The notes: generated from the sequence alone by a model not told the origin. A stretch of DNA of 64,000 nucleotides from Byssochlamys sp. IMV 00236 (GCA_001931875.2 MSJH02000840.1:806001-870000); one strand, 5' to 3'. Positions 44,291 to 56,471 are shown, counted from the first letter of the stretch. Made by a program: numbers and translations.

Positions 44291-45675
44291 ATGAGTCTGA
44301 GGGGCTTACAGAAGAGCATCGTCCGGGCGCCACAGACGTTCAAGGCAAAGTTCAATATAGGAGAGCACACCAAGGATGCAGTCTATATTGATGCAGACCG
44401 GCGCTTCCAGGAGTTGGAGAAGGAGACCAAGAAACTGCATGACGAGTCTAAGAAGTACTTCGATGCCATTAATGGTAGGGAACCCCGCGTCTCCCTGGAC
44501 AGAAGCGTCCGATATTGACTACCCACGGTAGGCATGCTCAACCATCAAATCGAGTTTTCCAAGGCCATGACGGAGCTGTATAAGCCCATCTCCGGTCGCG
44601 CATCTGATCCCAGCACGTACACAATCGAGGGCAATCCAGAAGGCATCAAAGCGTGCGAGGAATATGAAGCAGTCGTCCGCGAGCTCCAAGAGAGTCTGCA
44701 GCCGGAACTAGAAATGATCGATAGTCGTATCATCAGCCCTGCCGACCAGCTGCTCGAAATCGTTAAGGTCATCCGCAAGGTGGGCGTCAAGCGTGACCAC
44801 AAGCAACTGGATTATGATCGACACCGCGCCACGTACAAGAAGCTGCAGGAAAAGAAGGACAAATCCTTGAAGGACGAAAAGGCACTCTACAAGGCGGAAA
44901 ACGATGTGGAACAAGCTACCCAGGAATTCAACTACTACAATGACTTGCTCAAAGAGGAACTACCGAAGCTGTTCCAGCTTGAGGCGGAGTTCATCAAGCC
45001 GCTGTTTCAATCCTTCTACTACATGCAACTAAACGTGTTCTACACGATGCACGAGAAGATGCAGTCAATGAACATCAGTTACTTCGACTTGACTCTCGAT
45101 GTCGAAGAGGCGTTCGAGAAGAAGCGTGGCGACGTCAAGGAACGAGCGGAGGCGCTGACTATCGTTCACTTCAAGACTACGGGTGGACGCAAGCCAGGCA
45201 GCAAATTGACACTACCCGGCAAGGATAAACTGGCCCGTGAGGAGAAGGGTAGCCTGTCTGGACGCCGCCAGACTCTAGATTCAACCGACAACCCACCTCC
45301 CCCGTACTCTGCTTCCCCCGGAAGCACGTCAACTTTCGTCGGTCGTGCAAACAGTACCGGCGGTAGTGTCCTCTCTGCGGCTGCCAAGTCGAAGGGACCT
45401 GCCCCTCCACCACCGAGCAAGCCATCCCGACTCAGCTATCAACCTGAGACTGTTACCGCTCTCTACGACTACGAGGCACAGGCAGCTGGGGATCTCAGCT
45501 TCTCGACGGGAGATGTCATTGAGATTGTACACCGCACCGATAACACAAATGAATGGTGGACTGGCAGGATTGATGGCAGGGAAGGACAGTTCCCAGGTAA
45601 TTTCCTGCATCCTCGGCTTATTTTTCAGCGAGACGCTAACGTGTGGTTGCAGCCAATTACGTGCAATTGAACTAA
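44291..45675 (+). CDS. Rvs167/Hob1-type BAR and SH3 protein
   Basis: Three exons (44291-44474, 44532-45596, 45653-45675) encode 423 residues of the amphiphysin family, which bends membranes and links them to actin during endocytosis. The N-terminal BAR domain spans about residues 1-240 ([77 protein letters not shown]). A Pro-rich linker follows ([22 protein letters not shown]). The C-terminal SH3 domain reads [20 protein letters not shown] through [16 protein letters not shown] and is completed by the last 23-nt exon as ANYVQLN. The final exon is easy to miss but is required for the SH3 ending. No regulatory signal is evident. Confidence 0.93.
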
Positions 45676-46135
45676 CAAGCATTGACTATTCCATCCCCAA
45701 TCGTCGTTCCTGTTGTCTTTTGGAGAGCTTTCCGTAGCTCTTCCGATATCTCTTGATTTTACAGGATGTTTTACTGCCATAGATAGAACTACTTTGCATG
45801 CATTCTTGTCTCCTGTACATAGTACCCCAGCTTGTTTGTTGAAGCGAAGCGCGGAAGGAGTCCCTTATCGGCGTTGTGGGTTCATCCTATAGTGTTCACT
45901 TAGTTTCCATTAGTTGCATGGGCGAGGATGCTTGAATCTCTCCAGTTTACTGCTGACCTAGAACCACGTAATGGTTGTACTAGTGTTGACAGTATAACAG
46001 GTCTTAATCAAGACATTTTGACCTTACCATTGCATTTTTCGTGTCTGGCTAGCACCACATTAATTCAACTAAAGCAGCGGCCAAATACAGATTCCATGTC
46101 CCCAGCATTTGTACGACAAAAGTACTCTCAGTCCA
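45676..46135. other. Intergenic stretch
   Basis: 3' flanks of two convergent genes; nothing else seen. Confidence 0.4.
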
Positions 46136-46449
46136 TCACATTAAACCGCCATAAGTCCCTCCTTCCTCGTCCAATTGCTTATCCTTGTGGATATAGTCTT
46201 TGAATCCCCTTTCACCCTTCTTGAGATCATCCACGAGCCTTTGTATCTCACTTTCTTTCTTGGGTGACTCTTTGTTCCGGACATGGCTCTCTTGCGCATG
46301 GACCTCATTGGCACCATCGTTGTGATGTCTGTGGTTGAAAATCTCCTCCGAAAACCACCCACGGTGGTGAGGTTGTTGAGAGTCTAGATTAGGCGTAAGC
46401 TTATAATTGCAGTTATATCATTCCAGATGCCTGGCTTACTGGACGACAT
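46136..46449 (-). CDS. Small hydrophilic protein, 85 residues
   Basis: A first exon of ten bases (ATGTCGTCCA, 46440-46449) is joined across a 55-nt intron (GTAAGC, branch CTAAT, CTAG) to 46136-46383. The product starts MSSNSQQPHHRGWFSEEIFN and continues through HRHHNDGANEVHAQESHVRN, KKESEIQRLVDDLKKGERGF and DYIHKDKQLDEEGGTYGGLM. It is strongly charged and His/Asn/Lys-rich, without signal peptide or membrane segment. I do not recognise a named family. The composition resembles small fungal stress or conidiation-associated hydrophilic proteins, but that is only an impression. The reading frame, phase and splice sites agree well, and other frames through the same DNA are poor. Confidence 0.65.
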
Positions 46450-47442
46450 GGTTTGAGGGGGAAAATTCTCAAGTAAATGTATGATATAGGCTTTCTTGGT
46501 AGATAAATTGATTTCGCAACTGTGGTTCATGTTCTATAATTCCCTTCCAGACCAAACTCAACACGCTTTATATACCCTGTGCAGAACTATATTCTCCGTT
46601 ATTCATGGTAGACATCATTTCCGCAACCAGGACGGAGGGGCGATGGCGTGGGGGCATCCGGGGAAAACGCAATAAACTTTCTAGATACATGTTCTCACAT
46701 ATACGAGATTTATGAGAGGGCTATAGTCCCAAATACGAGTCAGAAATTTTAATTATGAGATCGAAGAGATACCAAATGGGGCTCTGTTCGATGCGCAACT
46801 GGTAGAGAACTGCTGAGCCTTTTCTCTACATACTACCGTAGACCTTGTTCGGGTTGTTCTGGACTACATCTGCAGTTTATGCATAATGTTTTCACATTTC
46901 ATATGACATGGATAATATTGCTCTAGCTCAGCTTGTATGCGTCATTAAGTTATCCAGGATCACATGCGGGTCGAAGAGTGGCCGAATCCGGAAACACAAA
47001 TTAGCGAATCAGATGACGAGGATATTTCCCCTACCACTCTATCATAGCGATCTGTTTGCTTCACGACGCGCAAGAGAAACATGAACATAATGTTGTGAAG
47101 ATTTGTATATTTGAAGTACTGGAATTGTGAATCTGATGTACTGTATTTGGTTGGTGGGAAGTTGGACTTGTGGATTTTAGTACATGGGGATTGCTTTTGC
47201 AAAAGGTAATCTAGCCTATCGGGGAGTGTCACATCATTTTTATTTTCTCGTTTTAATAACATTATAATCAAGCAAGATTTCGTTCCTATTGGATGTTTTC
47301 CTGGGTGCGTACTGGAGCAGCGTATGTGTAATTAATTTCTATCATTTATTATGAGCACATCTACCTTGTACTGTATCCTGATGTATTCAAGCGTTGGTAT
47401 AGCTATCCTCAAAAGCCTCAAATCACAATAGATCCCGGTAAC
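46450..47442. other. AT-rich intergenic stretch
   Basis: No gene supported; an open frame at 46960-47271 lacks any domain. Confidence 0.4.
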
Positions 47443-48015
47443 TTAGGTATAATCTGGTCCAACAGTGATAGCTTGCGCCCCAACAGGAATCTCGACCGCA
47501 CCCACGTCGTCTGCGGAACCATCAAGACCTGACGCTACTGCATAGAAAGCAACAGCTGATGAGGAATCTCCCAAGCGCGTATGTGTTTGCATGTTTGTCG
47601 CCCTTGAACCCTCCTCCGAGGTCAAGTGCTGGAATCAGAAACATGGAGTAGCTCATCCAGAAGGCCGCATATGCACAGTGCACTCTGCCCCCAAACGTAT
47701 TTCCAACTCGAAACTCCACGAGTCCGGCAACGAACTGGGCGAGTCCTCCTATGAAAAAAGCAAGTCCGAATACTATCTGATGAGAAGATCTACCCCAAAC
47801 CCATAGAGACAAAAAACAAACGTAGTGACTGCGAATCTAAGAAGCCCCAATGGACCGGAATTTTCAAGTTTTATGTACGGAGGAGCCAAAACTGGGAGAC
47901 AGTGTAATTGCAGTTTCCCTCCTGAGAACCAGGCTGGTTCCTCCCAGTCATTTCCTGGCATGTCGAATCTCGTCTCCTTCTGTTTCTCCGACATGCAGTC
48001 TGCATGCGAAGACAT
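47443..48015 (-). pseudogene. Broken GPR1/FUN34/YaaH (acetate transporter) gene
   Basis: Three minus-strand frames carry successive parts of one acetate-permease-family protein. The first has NSGPLGLLRFAVTTFVFCLYG (first membrane helix). The second has VFGLAFFIGGLAQFVAGLVE, RVGNTFGG and AAFWMSYSMFLIP. The third has SSAVAFYAVASGL and VEIPVGAQ (the C-terminal region). Between the first two frames only about 17 bases remain where the family has a helix-helix linker, and no intron fits. Between the last two, several membrane helices are missing and the frame shifts. These small and large deletions mark it as dead, though the sequence between breaks is well preserved, so inactivation is recent. 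A functional homologue would import acetate and be about 270-290 residues. Confidence 0.75.
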
Positions 48016-49231
48016 GGGAGTGTCTTTGGAAGAACTGATACATAACTGTAGATGTGTATCATTCGGTCAATCTCCTCTGGACTTCAATTTCACGTTAATA
48101 TAAATTTCCTAAACACTAACCGGTCCTCAAAACCTAAAAGTTCAATAACCTTATTTAGTCTACATTCTCCAGATTAGTGCGGAGAGAATCTGCATCCACT
48201 GTCCATGGGAGCCCCAGGATAATTCATGATCATCTCCGCACGCCGATCACACCAGTGATGGTCGACGGTATAAAACTAAGGACGTCAATCTGTGGAGAAC
48301 GACAATATCGTAAACGGAGAAAAGAAACCTACTTCTGTTGGTCTTGTGGCCATTGCTAGATGTAGTGCTGAGTTTAATACCGATTCAATCTTTTGGCGGA
48401 AAACCAAAAGGTCTGTATGGTATTCGTCATGCTCACAGCAGCGTCCCCTGTTCGTTTTATTATTTGTAGTGTTGCGAACTGTAAATCCACAGCTGTGAGA
48501 ACGCGTAAATAAATGACGTTCAATCGTGTTCTCTAGCAATTATCTCAACAGCACATGCACCTCAATGTTTACATCATAAGAAGTGTATATTCTCTTGAGT
48601 GTTTCCTGCTCACTCACATAATGGCAATTTAATAAAAAGTCGACACTCTTTAGACCACCAACAGAACTTATAGTCAGAGAAATATTCTACAAGAGCTCAA
48701 TTCGACAATTCACTTTGGAGAAGGAGGAGTTCGCAATGTTAGATTTACGTTGTTCTCGGGATGTTCCCCACATCGAGTGATTGGCCAGCTACTGCTTCCA
48801 AATCTGTCCCGATCCGCTCCCGCGCTCTGCTCACATCATTCTACAACTATGAGAATTGCTACATCTCCTTACACTCACCGGTACTGAATGACATCAGTAA
48901 TAACGAACTTCCCCTTCTACATCCCCAACTCCCTTCTGGTCTGACTGCGTGATCAGCATACCATACCGTGGCTGCCAAGGTCTTACGCTTTGATCATACG
49001 GCCATATGGGCCGGGAAAATGGAGAGTTCGTTCGGTAAATGATACTTCCGGTATTATCGCTTCTATCGCTCAATACACCTCGCTCCAGTATCTATACAAA
49101 GACCATTAGTAGTGCCAATCAATGTTCGCCATGCCAACTCCATGCTCAATAAATCATGTTGCGCAACTCGTGTGCGAAAGTCCCAAACTTATAAACTGCC
49201 CAGAAACGAATGCATGCTCGAAGACTGATCC
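48016..49231. other. Intergenic stretch
   Basis: The right end of the acetate-transporter relic and the 3' flank of the RING gene. I see no supported gene in the 1.2 kb. Confidence 0.4.
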
Positions 49232-49693
49232 TCATAAGTTCAGAATCTTTTTCATCCATAGAAGTACTGCATCTCGAGAGGCGCGTAGTTGGTCTTTTTC
49301 CTGCGCCCCCGCCGGCAATGGTACTGTCTCCTCGACCAAGTATGCCCGACGCAGGTCATAGAACTTTCGCCGGCATATCGGGCAGCTCCCATCCCTTGTG
49401 CAAAGCCATCGATCGATACATGGTCGGTGGAATATGTGGTTGCAGGGTAATCGACGAAAGATGGTAGTTGAATCGGTATCTTCGCAGCAAAGTTGGCAGC
49501 AGCCTGGAAACTCGCCAGCTAGATCAAAGGTCAGCTATTGCGGTAAGCAGTGAGTGAAGCTGCGCATATGCTCACCGTCATCTGGGTACTCGTAGCCCAC
49601 GTAGCAGGGCATGCGGGCTAATTCGATATCCCGTTGACGCAGTGGTCCTTTGTCTGTTCGCGAGGGAACTCTCAGGTATGTAGTAGTAGACAT
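49232..49693 (-). CDS. RING-H2 finger protein, putative E3 ubiquitin ligase
   Basis: Two exons (49576-49693 and 49232-49518) encode 134 residues. The start MSTTTYLRVPSRTDKGPLRQ leads into a RING-H2 domain near residues 46-90: CCQLCCED, then RLPCNHIFHRPCIDRWL, then GSCPICRR. The eight ligands follow the C-x2-C..C-x-H-x2-H-x2-C..C-x2-C order. No membrane segment or other domain is present. Short RING-H2 proteins usually act as E3 ligases that recruit an E2 enzyme; substrate and location are unknown. The intron (GTGAGC..ATCTAG) is phase 1. It was found from the zinc-ligand pattern on the strand opposite to the longest open frames. Confidence 0.82.
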
Positions 49694-50049
49694 TAGGTAT
49701 GTATGTATGGAGTACAGTGATCAGATTTGAGGAGATTTTGTCAGCTAGGAGAGACGGGGGAGGCTATATAATAGTATCTTTCTATCATGATCGAAGTTTT
49801 TGTTTGCTAAATGGACTGTTCCTTATGCTAGCAATGCCGTCATAAGCGTGAAATGGACGCACTTTTCCTCAAATCGCCATAATTACCCCATACCTCAACA
49901 GCGGACTTTTCTCGGAAACGTGTCACCGTATGCTGTCGCTGCAGACGAGCCACTAGATAATAAGTGGTTGCAGATCCGGCCTCTTTTTCAGCTTCGTCAG
50001 ACGCGAAGGTGATTACTATCAGTCTTGGCAGTCATATGATGGTTATCGG

Positions 50050-50480
50050 CCGAGAAATCTTAGAATTTCGAGTCAATCTACCTCCGGCGTATCTACCTAT
50101 ACTATGTATTTGACTCTCTATATGATAATCTTTATTTATGCACCGAAATTAGGGACCAAGGGATTAAAGGGTTGAGAAATTAAAGGATTAAGGCATCAGG
50201 AATAGTCAGAATAAGGATCATCCTCGTTGGGGTTTAATTAAATTGCTAAGTAACCATTTAAAGTAGAGCTACCTTAATTACCTAGCTTCTTAAAGGCCCA
50301 AGTAGGAATCTACAACTGCTTAGCAAATACGTAATAACCGCTTAATAACTAACTGCTGGAGAAACTTGGCGTATAACTTAAAGAAATTAAAAGTAGAGGT
50401 AAATAATAACGTGTACGATATCTAAGAACCTAAAAAGCTTATTAAGGGTCTTGGCATCACATAACTAGAAAACGGGTATG
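50050..50480. repeat. AT-rich segment, probable RIP-decayed repeat relic
   Basis: The segment is rich in TTAA, TAATAA and TAAAG strings and stops occur in every frame. This resembles relics of transposons after repeat-induced point mutation. No source element can be named. Confidence 0.4.
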
Positions 50481-50503
50481 GGTCATCTGACCATCAGATG
50501 ACC
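50481..50503. repeat. Perfect 9-bp inverted repeat
   Basis: GGTCATCTG and CAGATGACC flank a five-base loop (ACCAT). It could be a transposon-end remnant or a protein-binding palindrome. Confidence 0.5.
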
Positions 50504-51242
50504 TGTGTACTTGTACCCTATATAGCATCCCGGTGATACTGACTCAAGCAGGATTTGGGATAACTATCCAACTAATCAGTTAACAGTTATCGTAATATGT
50601 CCTGGTCCAGACTGTTCCAGCTCCGGATACTCTTCGTTATTAGGTGGACAGAACGTCGGATGATGGTCTAAAGTAACGTTTTCCAGTCATACGAGTGTTC
50701 CTGTGTTCCAAATGCTATCCGTCCTCTGTTACGGTAGAGATCCAGTCAGACCAACAAGGAGTTCCCCTTTTTGGCCAACTGGCAGAAAGCCATCATCCTC
50801 TTTCCCGCCTTGACAGGTAGGTACTTATTGAAGATATGGACCTCAGATATAGACGCAGTGATACCGTGCAATGAGTAAGCCATGGGACCCATATCCGAAT
50901 ATCGAAGTACTATACTATTTCTTTACTACTAGAAAGGAAGGAATAGACATGTTGGGGTGCAATCCTAGAACATGCGTGTTTCATAACTCGTAGACTGTAA
51001 GCTGGGAATTCTACGACCGTCTTCTCAAGGCACTTCCAATCGAACACGTAGAAAGGCAGATCTGGTTCCAATTTATCATTTACTCTAAGGCCCAATATAA
51101 GAAAGTAGCTCCATACTCAATCCAGTCAACAGTCCCCGAAAGAAAGAAAGAAAAATCACCATAAAGAAGACATCTGGAAGTTCAAAAATAACTCCACCGT
51201 TTGAAAGGACTCTCTGGCTAATGGCTTTCTCCCTGAACTGTT

Positions 51243-51662
51243 TCAACAACAGTCCCACGCTTTGGCCATGACTCTCACGTTAGGATGCTTTTCCTTGAAC
51301 TGCTTCATCCAGTCCTGTCCCTCAACGAGGTCTTTGTACCTCTGCGCGCGCCCTGCATCATACACCCCTATGTCCAATATAACAGTAGGCACTGCATCCC
51401 TCACTGTTTCTCCCTCTCGATGCGTCATGGCCAAAATTGGACCCACGCAAGGCAGGACTGGGCCACCGTCAAGCCTTCTGATAGTATCGATCTTCAATCG
51501 GCCAAGCAAGTGGCAGATCGGGCCTGCGATCTCTTCGAATATAGCGACTGCAAGGTCGGTATTGGAATATACGACCCATCTCTCGTTGGAGTCGTCATAT
51601 AAAAACCCCCAGGGTTTATCGCAGCAGTCTGCGGGGTTCGGGAATTGCGTTGGTGGTGGCAT
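51243..51662 (-). CDS. Orphan hypothetical protein, 139 residues
   Basis: A single uninterrupted frame starts MPPPTQFPNPADCCDKPWGF and ends VRVMAKAWDCC. It reads as soluble and globular (ERWVVYSNTDLAVAIFEEIA, VPTVILDIGVYDAGRAQRYK) with no signal peptide, membrane segment or known motif. Two Cys-Cys pairs sit near the ends. I do not recognise it. Amino-acid composition and codon pattern look coding, and an intronless gene in this gene-poor region would suit a lineage-specific gene. It may be a fragment of a longer gene, as the upstream region could hold exons. Confidence 0.5.
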   Translation of the reverse strand: MPPPTQFPNPADCCDKPWGFLYDDSNERWVVYSNTDLAVAIFEEIAGPICHLLGRLKIDTIRRLDGGPVLPCVGPILAMTHREGETVRDAVPTVILDIGVYDAGRAQRYKDLVEGQDWMKQFKEKHPNVRVMAKAWDCC

Positions 51663-52632
51663 ATTTATCGTAGTGGTTTTTTGAAGCGGGTTAAAGTGGT
51701 TTCTTGGTCTTTGTAGTGGACCGTTGCGGAATAAAGAGGATATATGGAATGATGGTCTTGGTCTCCGTGGTTCTTGCTTTGTATAATGCAGTGGAGTTGT
51801 CTAGTATTGAGAATATAGAATGTTGCTGTTCTGGTCGAGCTGCTGTATTTATAATGGCCATGGTAGCCGTGACTCAACACGAGAGTCATGGATTGACGCA
51901 TACTGGTGGTAAGATGATTGAATATCCCATATAATTGATAATAAATGAATGGCTTTTGCAGCACAGTTTTTTATAAAATCATCGGCTGTTTCCTACTAAC
52001 TGACGCATTGAAAGAGTATGACCACTGACGGTCGGACAGCAGAAAAGTTGATTATATTTAATTGCAGAAAAGATTTTATTGTACACTAGAACACAGGACG
52101 GGGATTCCCTATCTTTAATACCTTCCTTGAGCAAACAACGGTCTATGTATTACGTATATAGAAAATTCTACAAAGAAAATTATGTGTACTAATGTATATG
52201 CGGGTACTTAACAGTCAAACAAGCAAAGCAAACTACGGCTACCGGCCTCTACAGCTCTTTTACCCGTAGAATAATCAATAAAGAGTCTTTCAGTAGTAAC
52301 CTTTCTATTTCCAATACTGTCAGAATATATCAAACAAGAGAACCATCGATGCAAACTTAGCAGATTGCTACTCTAGGTACAAATCGAAGTATTTGTTAAG
52401 AAATGCAGGAACAAAACAAACACAGAGCAAACAAACAAACTCGGAGCTAATGGTAAACTCATACATCAAGAGTAGGGTGTAGCAGCAATCTATCTACCCG
52501 AGAAAAGGAGAAAATTATGATGACGCCATGCTCAGTAGAATAGATATCGAATACTCAATAACCAAACAACTATCGACACCAGATTCTAGACTCCCCAGGT
52601 TCCAACCCAAGCTCACTTCCCCTTCCCTGGGA
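51663..52632. other. AT-rich intergenic stretch
   Basis: No gene or structured element recognised. Confidence 0.4.
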
Positions 52633-52974
52633 TCATAGTTTCGAGTTGCCCGAGCATATATTCAGTATCTCAGTAGGGGGATCTCCCTCACCACGTGCGA
52701 ACCTCGGGGCTCCACAAAAGTGCTTCGCAATCTTGAAACCATTCCTAAGTAGCAATGAGGAGAGTTGAACAAACTCTGCGCTGCGTGACATAACACCCCC
52801 TAGAGACCATAGTGGCATCAATCTGCCGGTAGTGGTCATTCCAATAGGCATCCAGTTGCGATAGACTGATGGGAATTGTGGATAGTTCATTAGGTCGTTG
52901 AAAAATTTGTCCCATGGTTGGCCGGGACCATCTAGTTCGATGTAGACAATTGGGTGGACCATCGTAAGTGCCAT
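52633..52974 (-). CDS. Orphan hypothetical protein, 113 residues
   Basis: A single frame starts MALTMVHPIVYIELDGPGQP and ends ILNICSGNSKL. It has a mixed, globular-looking composition (DKFFNDLMNYPQFPSVYRNW, SLLLRNGFKIAKHFCGAPRF) without signal peptide, membrane helix or named motif. I do not recognise the family. It lies 1 kb from another orphan of similar size and orientation but shows no similarity to it by eye. It could be a real lineage-specific gene or part of one. Confidence 0.45.
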   Translation of the reverse strand: MALTMVHPIVYIELDGPGQPWDKFFNDLMNYPQFPSVYRNWMPIGMTTTGRLMPLWSLGGVMSRSAEFVQLSSLLLRNGFKIAKHFCGAPRFARGEGDPPTEILNICSGNSKL

Positions 52975-53567
52975 ATTTGGAGTGGTGGAGATGGGAGCTT
53001 TTGAACCTTGATAAGCTAAATAAGTATTTAAGTGGATCCCTGTGGTTGTCTAGAATAGAAGCAAGTAATAAGTATAGAGTTTTTAAGTATGACCTGAATT
53101 CTGCATCAATAATATAGCTCTTCTTGAGTCAGAATATAGGTGAGTAAGAAGTTGAGAGAGTCATAGTATGTATACATATGGATTTCCTGACTCAATGTAC
53201 TGCATTGGTGAAAGCAATAACATAGATTCCCTTAATCATATTCATAAATGGCATATATACTCCTAGTTGGAAAGAATTCCTTCACCAGGAGGCTCCGAGA
53301 ATAACAGAAAGCTAGCTGCACTCTATACAAGAAATATAGTTAAGACATAGATTCGGACAAGATTTTTAATAAAATTATCTCTATGTTCTATCTGCACTTT
53401 GCTGTTCTGAATAATACAATGCTGTCACCAGGACACAGGATATCATAAACAGAAAGATAATGTCTGTCAAAACGAATAACGCCACAAATCCAACCGGACA
53501 TTTCTCATAAAGCAGTAGGTACTGAGTAGGGACTCCACTATATGCAGATAAGTCACCAGATATCTCG
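52975..53567. other. Intergenic stretch
   Basis: A frame at 53381-53593 with one hydrophobic stretch overlaps the arrestin gene's stop codon on the same strand and lacks further support. Confidence 0.35.
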
Positions 53568-54987
53568 CTATGCCACATATATCGGAGGCTCATCGCGTGT
53601 TCGTAGTAAAAAGTCAGCCTGGTTGGACAGCGCTTCCGCCCCCAGACTTAGTCTATCAGCGAGTACTGCTGATAGGCTCTCTAGGAGGGAAGGTCGTCGA
53701 TCCCAAGGCTTTCCTGTATATCGAATACTAACGGGGACTGATAGGTCGACAGTGGTCCGGCCACAGCCTTCAATCTCCATGGACATACAGAGTGCATATC
53801 GCCGCGATGCCAGGGAGGACGCAAATGTGGGTTCCGGGAAGGTGTCTCCGGAATATTCAACCACGAGCGTCGCCTCTGATTCCCATTCACTGCCTTGACT
53901 CATTGGAGTGTTCCCATTCGACTTTGCTGGCTTCCATGGCGAAAATCTTAGTTTCCGCTTATGGTTCATGTGGTAGGTTGAATGTTTCGTCATCCACGGT
54001 GATCTCTGCGCTTCTTTTCGAGTAGGCATACGCTGCTGTGGCATGATCGATACGAACGTTGTCGAGCGTAGCCTGGAAATGACTGTTCCATAGAACGGTT
54101 CCGGAGACCCACAACTATGACACGCGCGATTATATCGCAACTTGATCTTGACAGACGCAGAGGCGCTCTGCCTCTCACTGGAAAACTCGAATGGTGTCGC
54201 TTCGCTTGTTTCGACGTGCAGTTCTCCCACGCGACGGAATGGCCACAAGGCCCGTAATGTTTTCTTTTCTGACAGAATGTACTCTCCTGGAAAATCGCTC
54301 GTGCAGACTGGTGGCTCCTGGTCCAGAGTTGGAAACAACGATATCGGCCGCTCCATCTCCACGGTCACAGTCCCATTGCGAACCAGCTGGGCGCGAATGC
54401 CATAACTGATCTTAGATTTTCCGCGGCAACCATGAACGTGCGAATTCGGACTCCGATTTTCAAAGGCGACGTTCATCGAAGATGGTAAGCATTGAACGAG
54501 ATCCGTGCCCTCCTTCAGGCCATTTGGAGTCAAGACCTGGCGAGGAACCTTGAAGCAGAATGGAAATAACCGGGTCCCCTCTGTTCCGTATGCTTCTTGT
54601 ACTCCTCGGCAGTCTGTTAAGCGGACAAGCTGGATAATCCATCAGTAAGCCGGCACGAATCGCAAAGGGATCTTAATACTTACGTCTTGTCCCATCCGCA
54701 TCCGATAGAGCTCCGTCATAGGCCAGTCGATATCCATCACACTCAGAACGTTCAACACATTCCCTGTAAAGATCAGCAATATGTCAAGCATTTTCCGTAT
54801 ATTTGCTTCACCCACCAAATAACGTGATTTTCACCGAATCAAACTCCTCCGTAATGTTCTCATCGAGACCGGTGACCACAACTGTCCCGCTGACACCATC
54901 ATCGGAGAGGAAGATCGGACTCTTATCTTTGGAGTGGTGATGCTTGAGCGCCCCATCACGGAAGATGATATCAACTTTGACCGTCAT
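53568..54987 (-). CDS. Arrestin-like protein
   Basis: Three exons encode about 445 residues. Exon 1 starts MTVKVDIIFRDGALKHHHSK and contains the arrestin N-fold strands (GVSGTVVVTGLDENITEEFD, SVKITLFG). The second encodes VLNVLSVMDIDWPMTELYRM. The third continues LVRLTDCRGVQEAYGTEGTR, LFPFCFKVP, then the middle and C-terminal fold with HGCRGKSKISYGIRAQLVRN. Introns begin GTGGGT and GTAAGT. Fungal arrestin-related proteins adapt Nedd4-type ligases or signalling receptors. No clear PPxY motif is visible, so I cannot assign it to the ART group or to PalF. Many fungal members of this kind are uncharacterised. Confidence 0.75.
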
Positions 54988-56471
54988 TCCAGCGAGTTTT
55001 TCCGCTCTTCAAATCGTTTATGTTCGCAGGGCTCAATTTCGTCTGGGGGAAAGTGTGCGCTCTGCTTTTTTTTAATCCCCAGTGGCAGCGCCACTTTATC
55101 ATGGATAAAAATAAATCTACCCCAAGAATGCAGGGAACCTCGCCCGTCGCGCGTTGTATTTTTAGGAGGGTGTCACAACAGCAGATGACCTGAAACCAGT
55201 CGGGAACACAACGCAGAATGTTGACCGACGTCAAGTCAGCGCGCCCACAGGCTGCTTGATGGACAGGGAAAAGGAAATGAGAAAGAGAGCAGCACAACCG
55301 GTCGCAATAGGTGGAGAACGTAGAATCTACAATAATGTGTGCCCTGGGAGACCACAGTCTATATAAAGCATTTCTTTTGTTTCTAGGTACCGTATGGGGC
55401 ACGCGATAGAGCTGGTGGAGACGGACAGCCCGTATGGCCTCCTGCAGGACTGTCATAGATACCTGCAATGCCCGATCCACCATCGGACATGCCTCGCAAA
55501 ATCAAGCTAGCAAACGCCAGTTTTTTCTGCTTCGCGAAGCCCTATGGAATGTCTAGACTGGATGATGTCCGACTGATTTCACTAAACTTGCTCGCCACTG
55601 TCCGCCGTCGGTGCCGGCTCGGAACTCAACGGAAAACTGTCGGTGTCTAGTCGCCGATAGGAGTATGACCAGCAAAGAAAAAAGAAAAAAGAACATTTGG
55701 GACATTGGGCTTCCGAATATCCCCGATTTATTATTGTTTTTCCTCTCTTGTGTACTCGTGATATGGAGAACTTGTCGATCATCTTGTTTTTCGGTGGAGA
55801 GTATGGATGCCTGATAAGGCTGATGGCCGATGTAAGATAAAAATGCCGTTATCTTTTATCGGTCGCCAATTATTACACCGGATCAATTTGTTTCTAAACA
55901 CCACAACATCTCTTCAGCATACAGTATACACTTGATTACAACAGCTAGGCTTAGTCCATGAGACTTTTTATTTTGTACTTTTGCCACTGTAATCCCAAAC
56001 TTATCGAGATATCTATCATGACGACCATGAATATACAGCATACCGACGTGCATGTGATTGGCAGATCAAATACAACATGACCACATAGATCGTCTCGCCT
56101 GATGAACCTCGGTGCGAGAGGCTCTGATAACAGTCTCGGCTAACTTGGTTTCAGGTTCCTTCGTCCGTTCCAATCTCTAGCCGCTTTGGTGTTTGTGAGG
56201 CTGGAAGACGCCTAACGGTACCACATGATAGACGCCACCAATTGGCCGACGGATGACAACATCTTACTAGTGAGCATGGGCGCATTCATAGATGCCCACG
56301 ATATATGACCTGATATTGATATCTTGCAAAGCGGGCCTAAGAAAAGTTGAATCACTGACAGATTCGTGGGTATCTATGAGCAGGAGATGCGTCTCTATAC
56401 TGCTTAGTCGTCGCTCATCATTCTTCAGTATATCCTTCTGCACGGATGATCATTGTAATACCTGAAACACA
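54988..56471. other. 1.5-kb intergenic stretch
   Basis: I see no supported gene. A minus-strand frame at 54971-55483 overlaps the start of the arrestin gene out of frame and has no domain. Confidence 0.4.

Larger units (their letters stand above)
49694..51242. other. Gene-free, partly AT-rich stretch
   Basis: No gene is supported across 1.5 kb. The part at 50050-50480 is dense in TAA/TTA and lacks open frames of any size, like a decayed repeat. A 9-bp-arm hairpin lies at 50481-50503. Confidence 0.45.

Noticed and set aside
46780..46860. A-box-like string (CAACTGGTAGAGAA)
   Set aside because: No matching B box or acceptor stem follows at the right distance.
53381..53593. A small frame with one hydrophobic stretch
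   Set aside because: It overlaps the arrestin gene's stop codon and is not supported by splice signals or a family match.
54971..55483. A 170-residue minus-strand open frame
   Set aside because: It overlaps the arrestin gene start out of frame and has no recognisable content.
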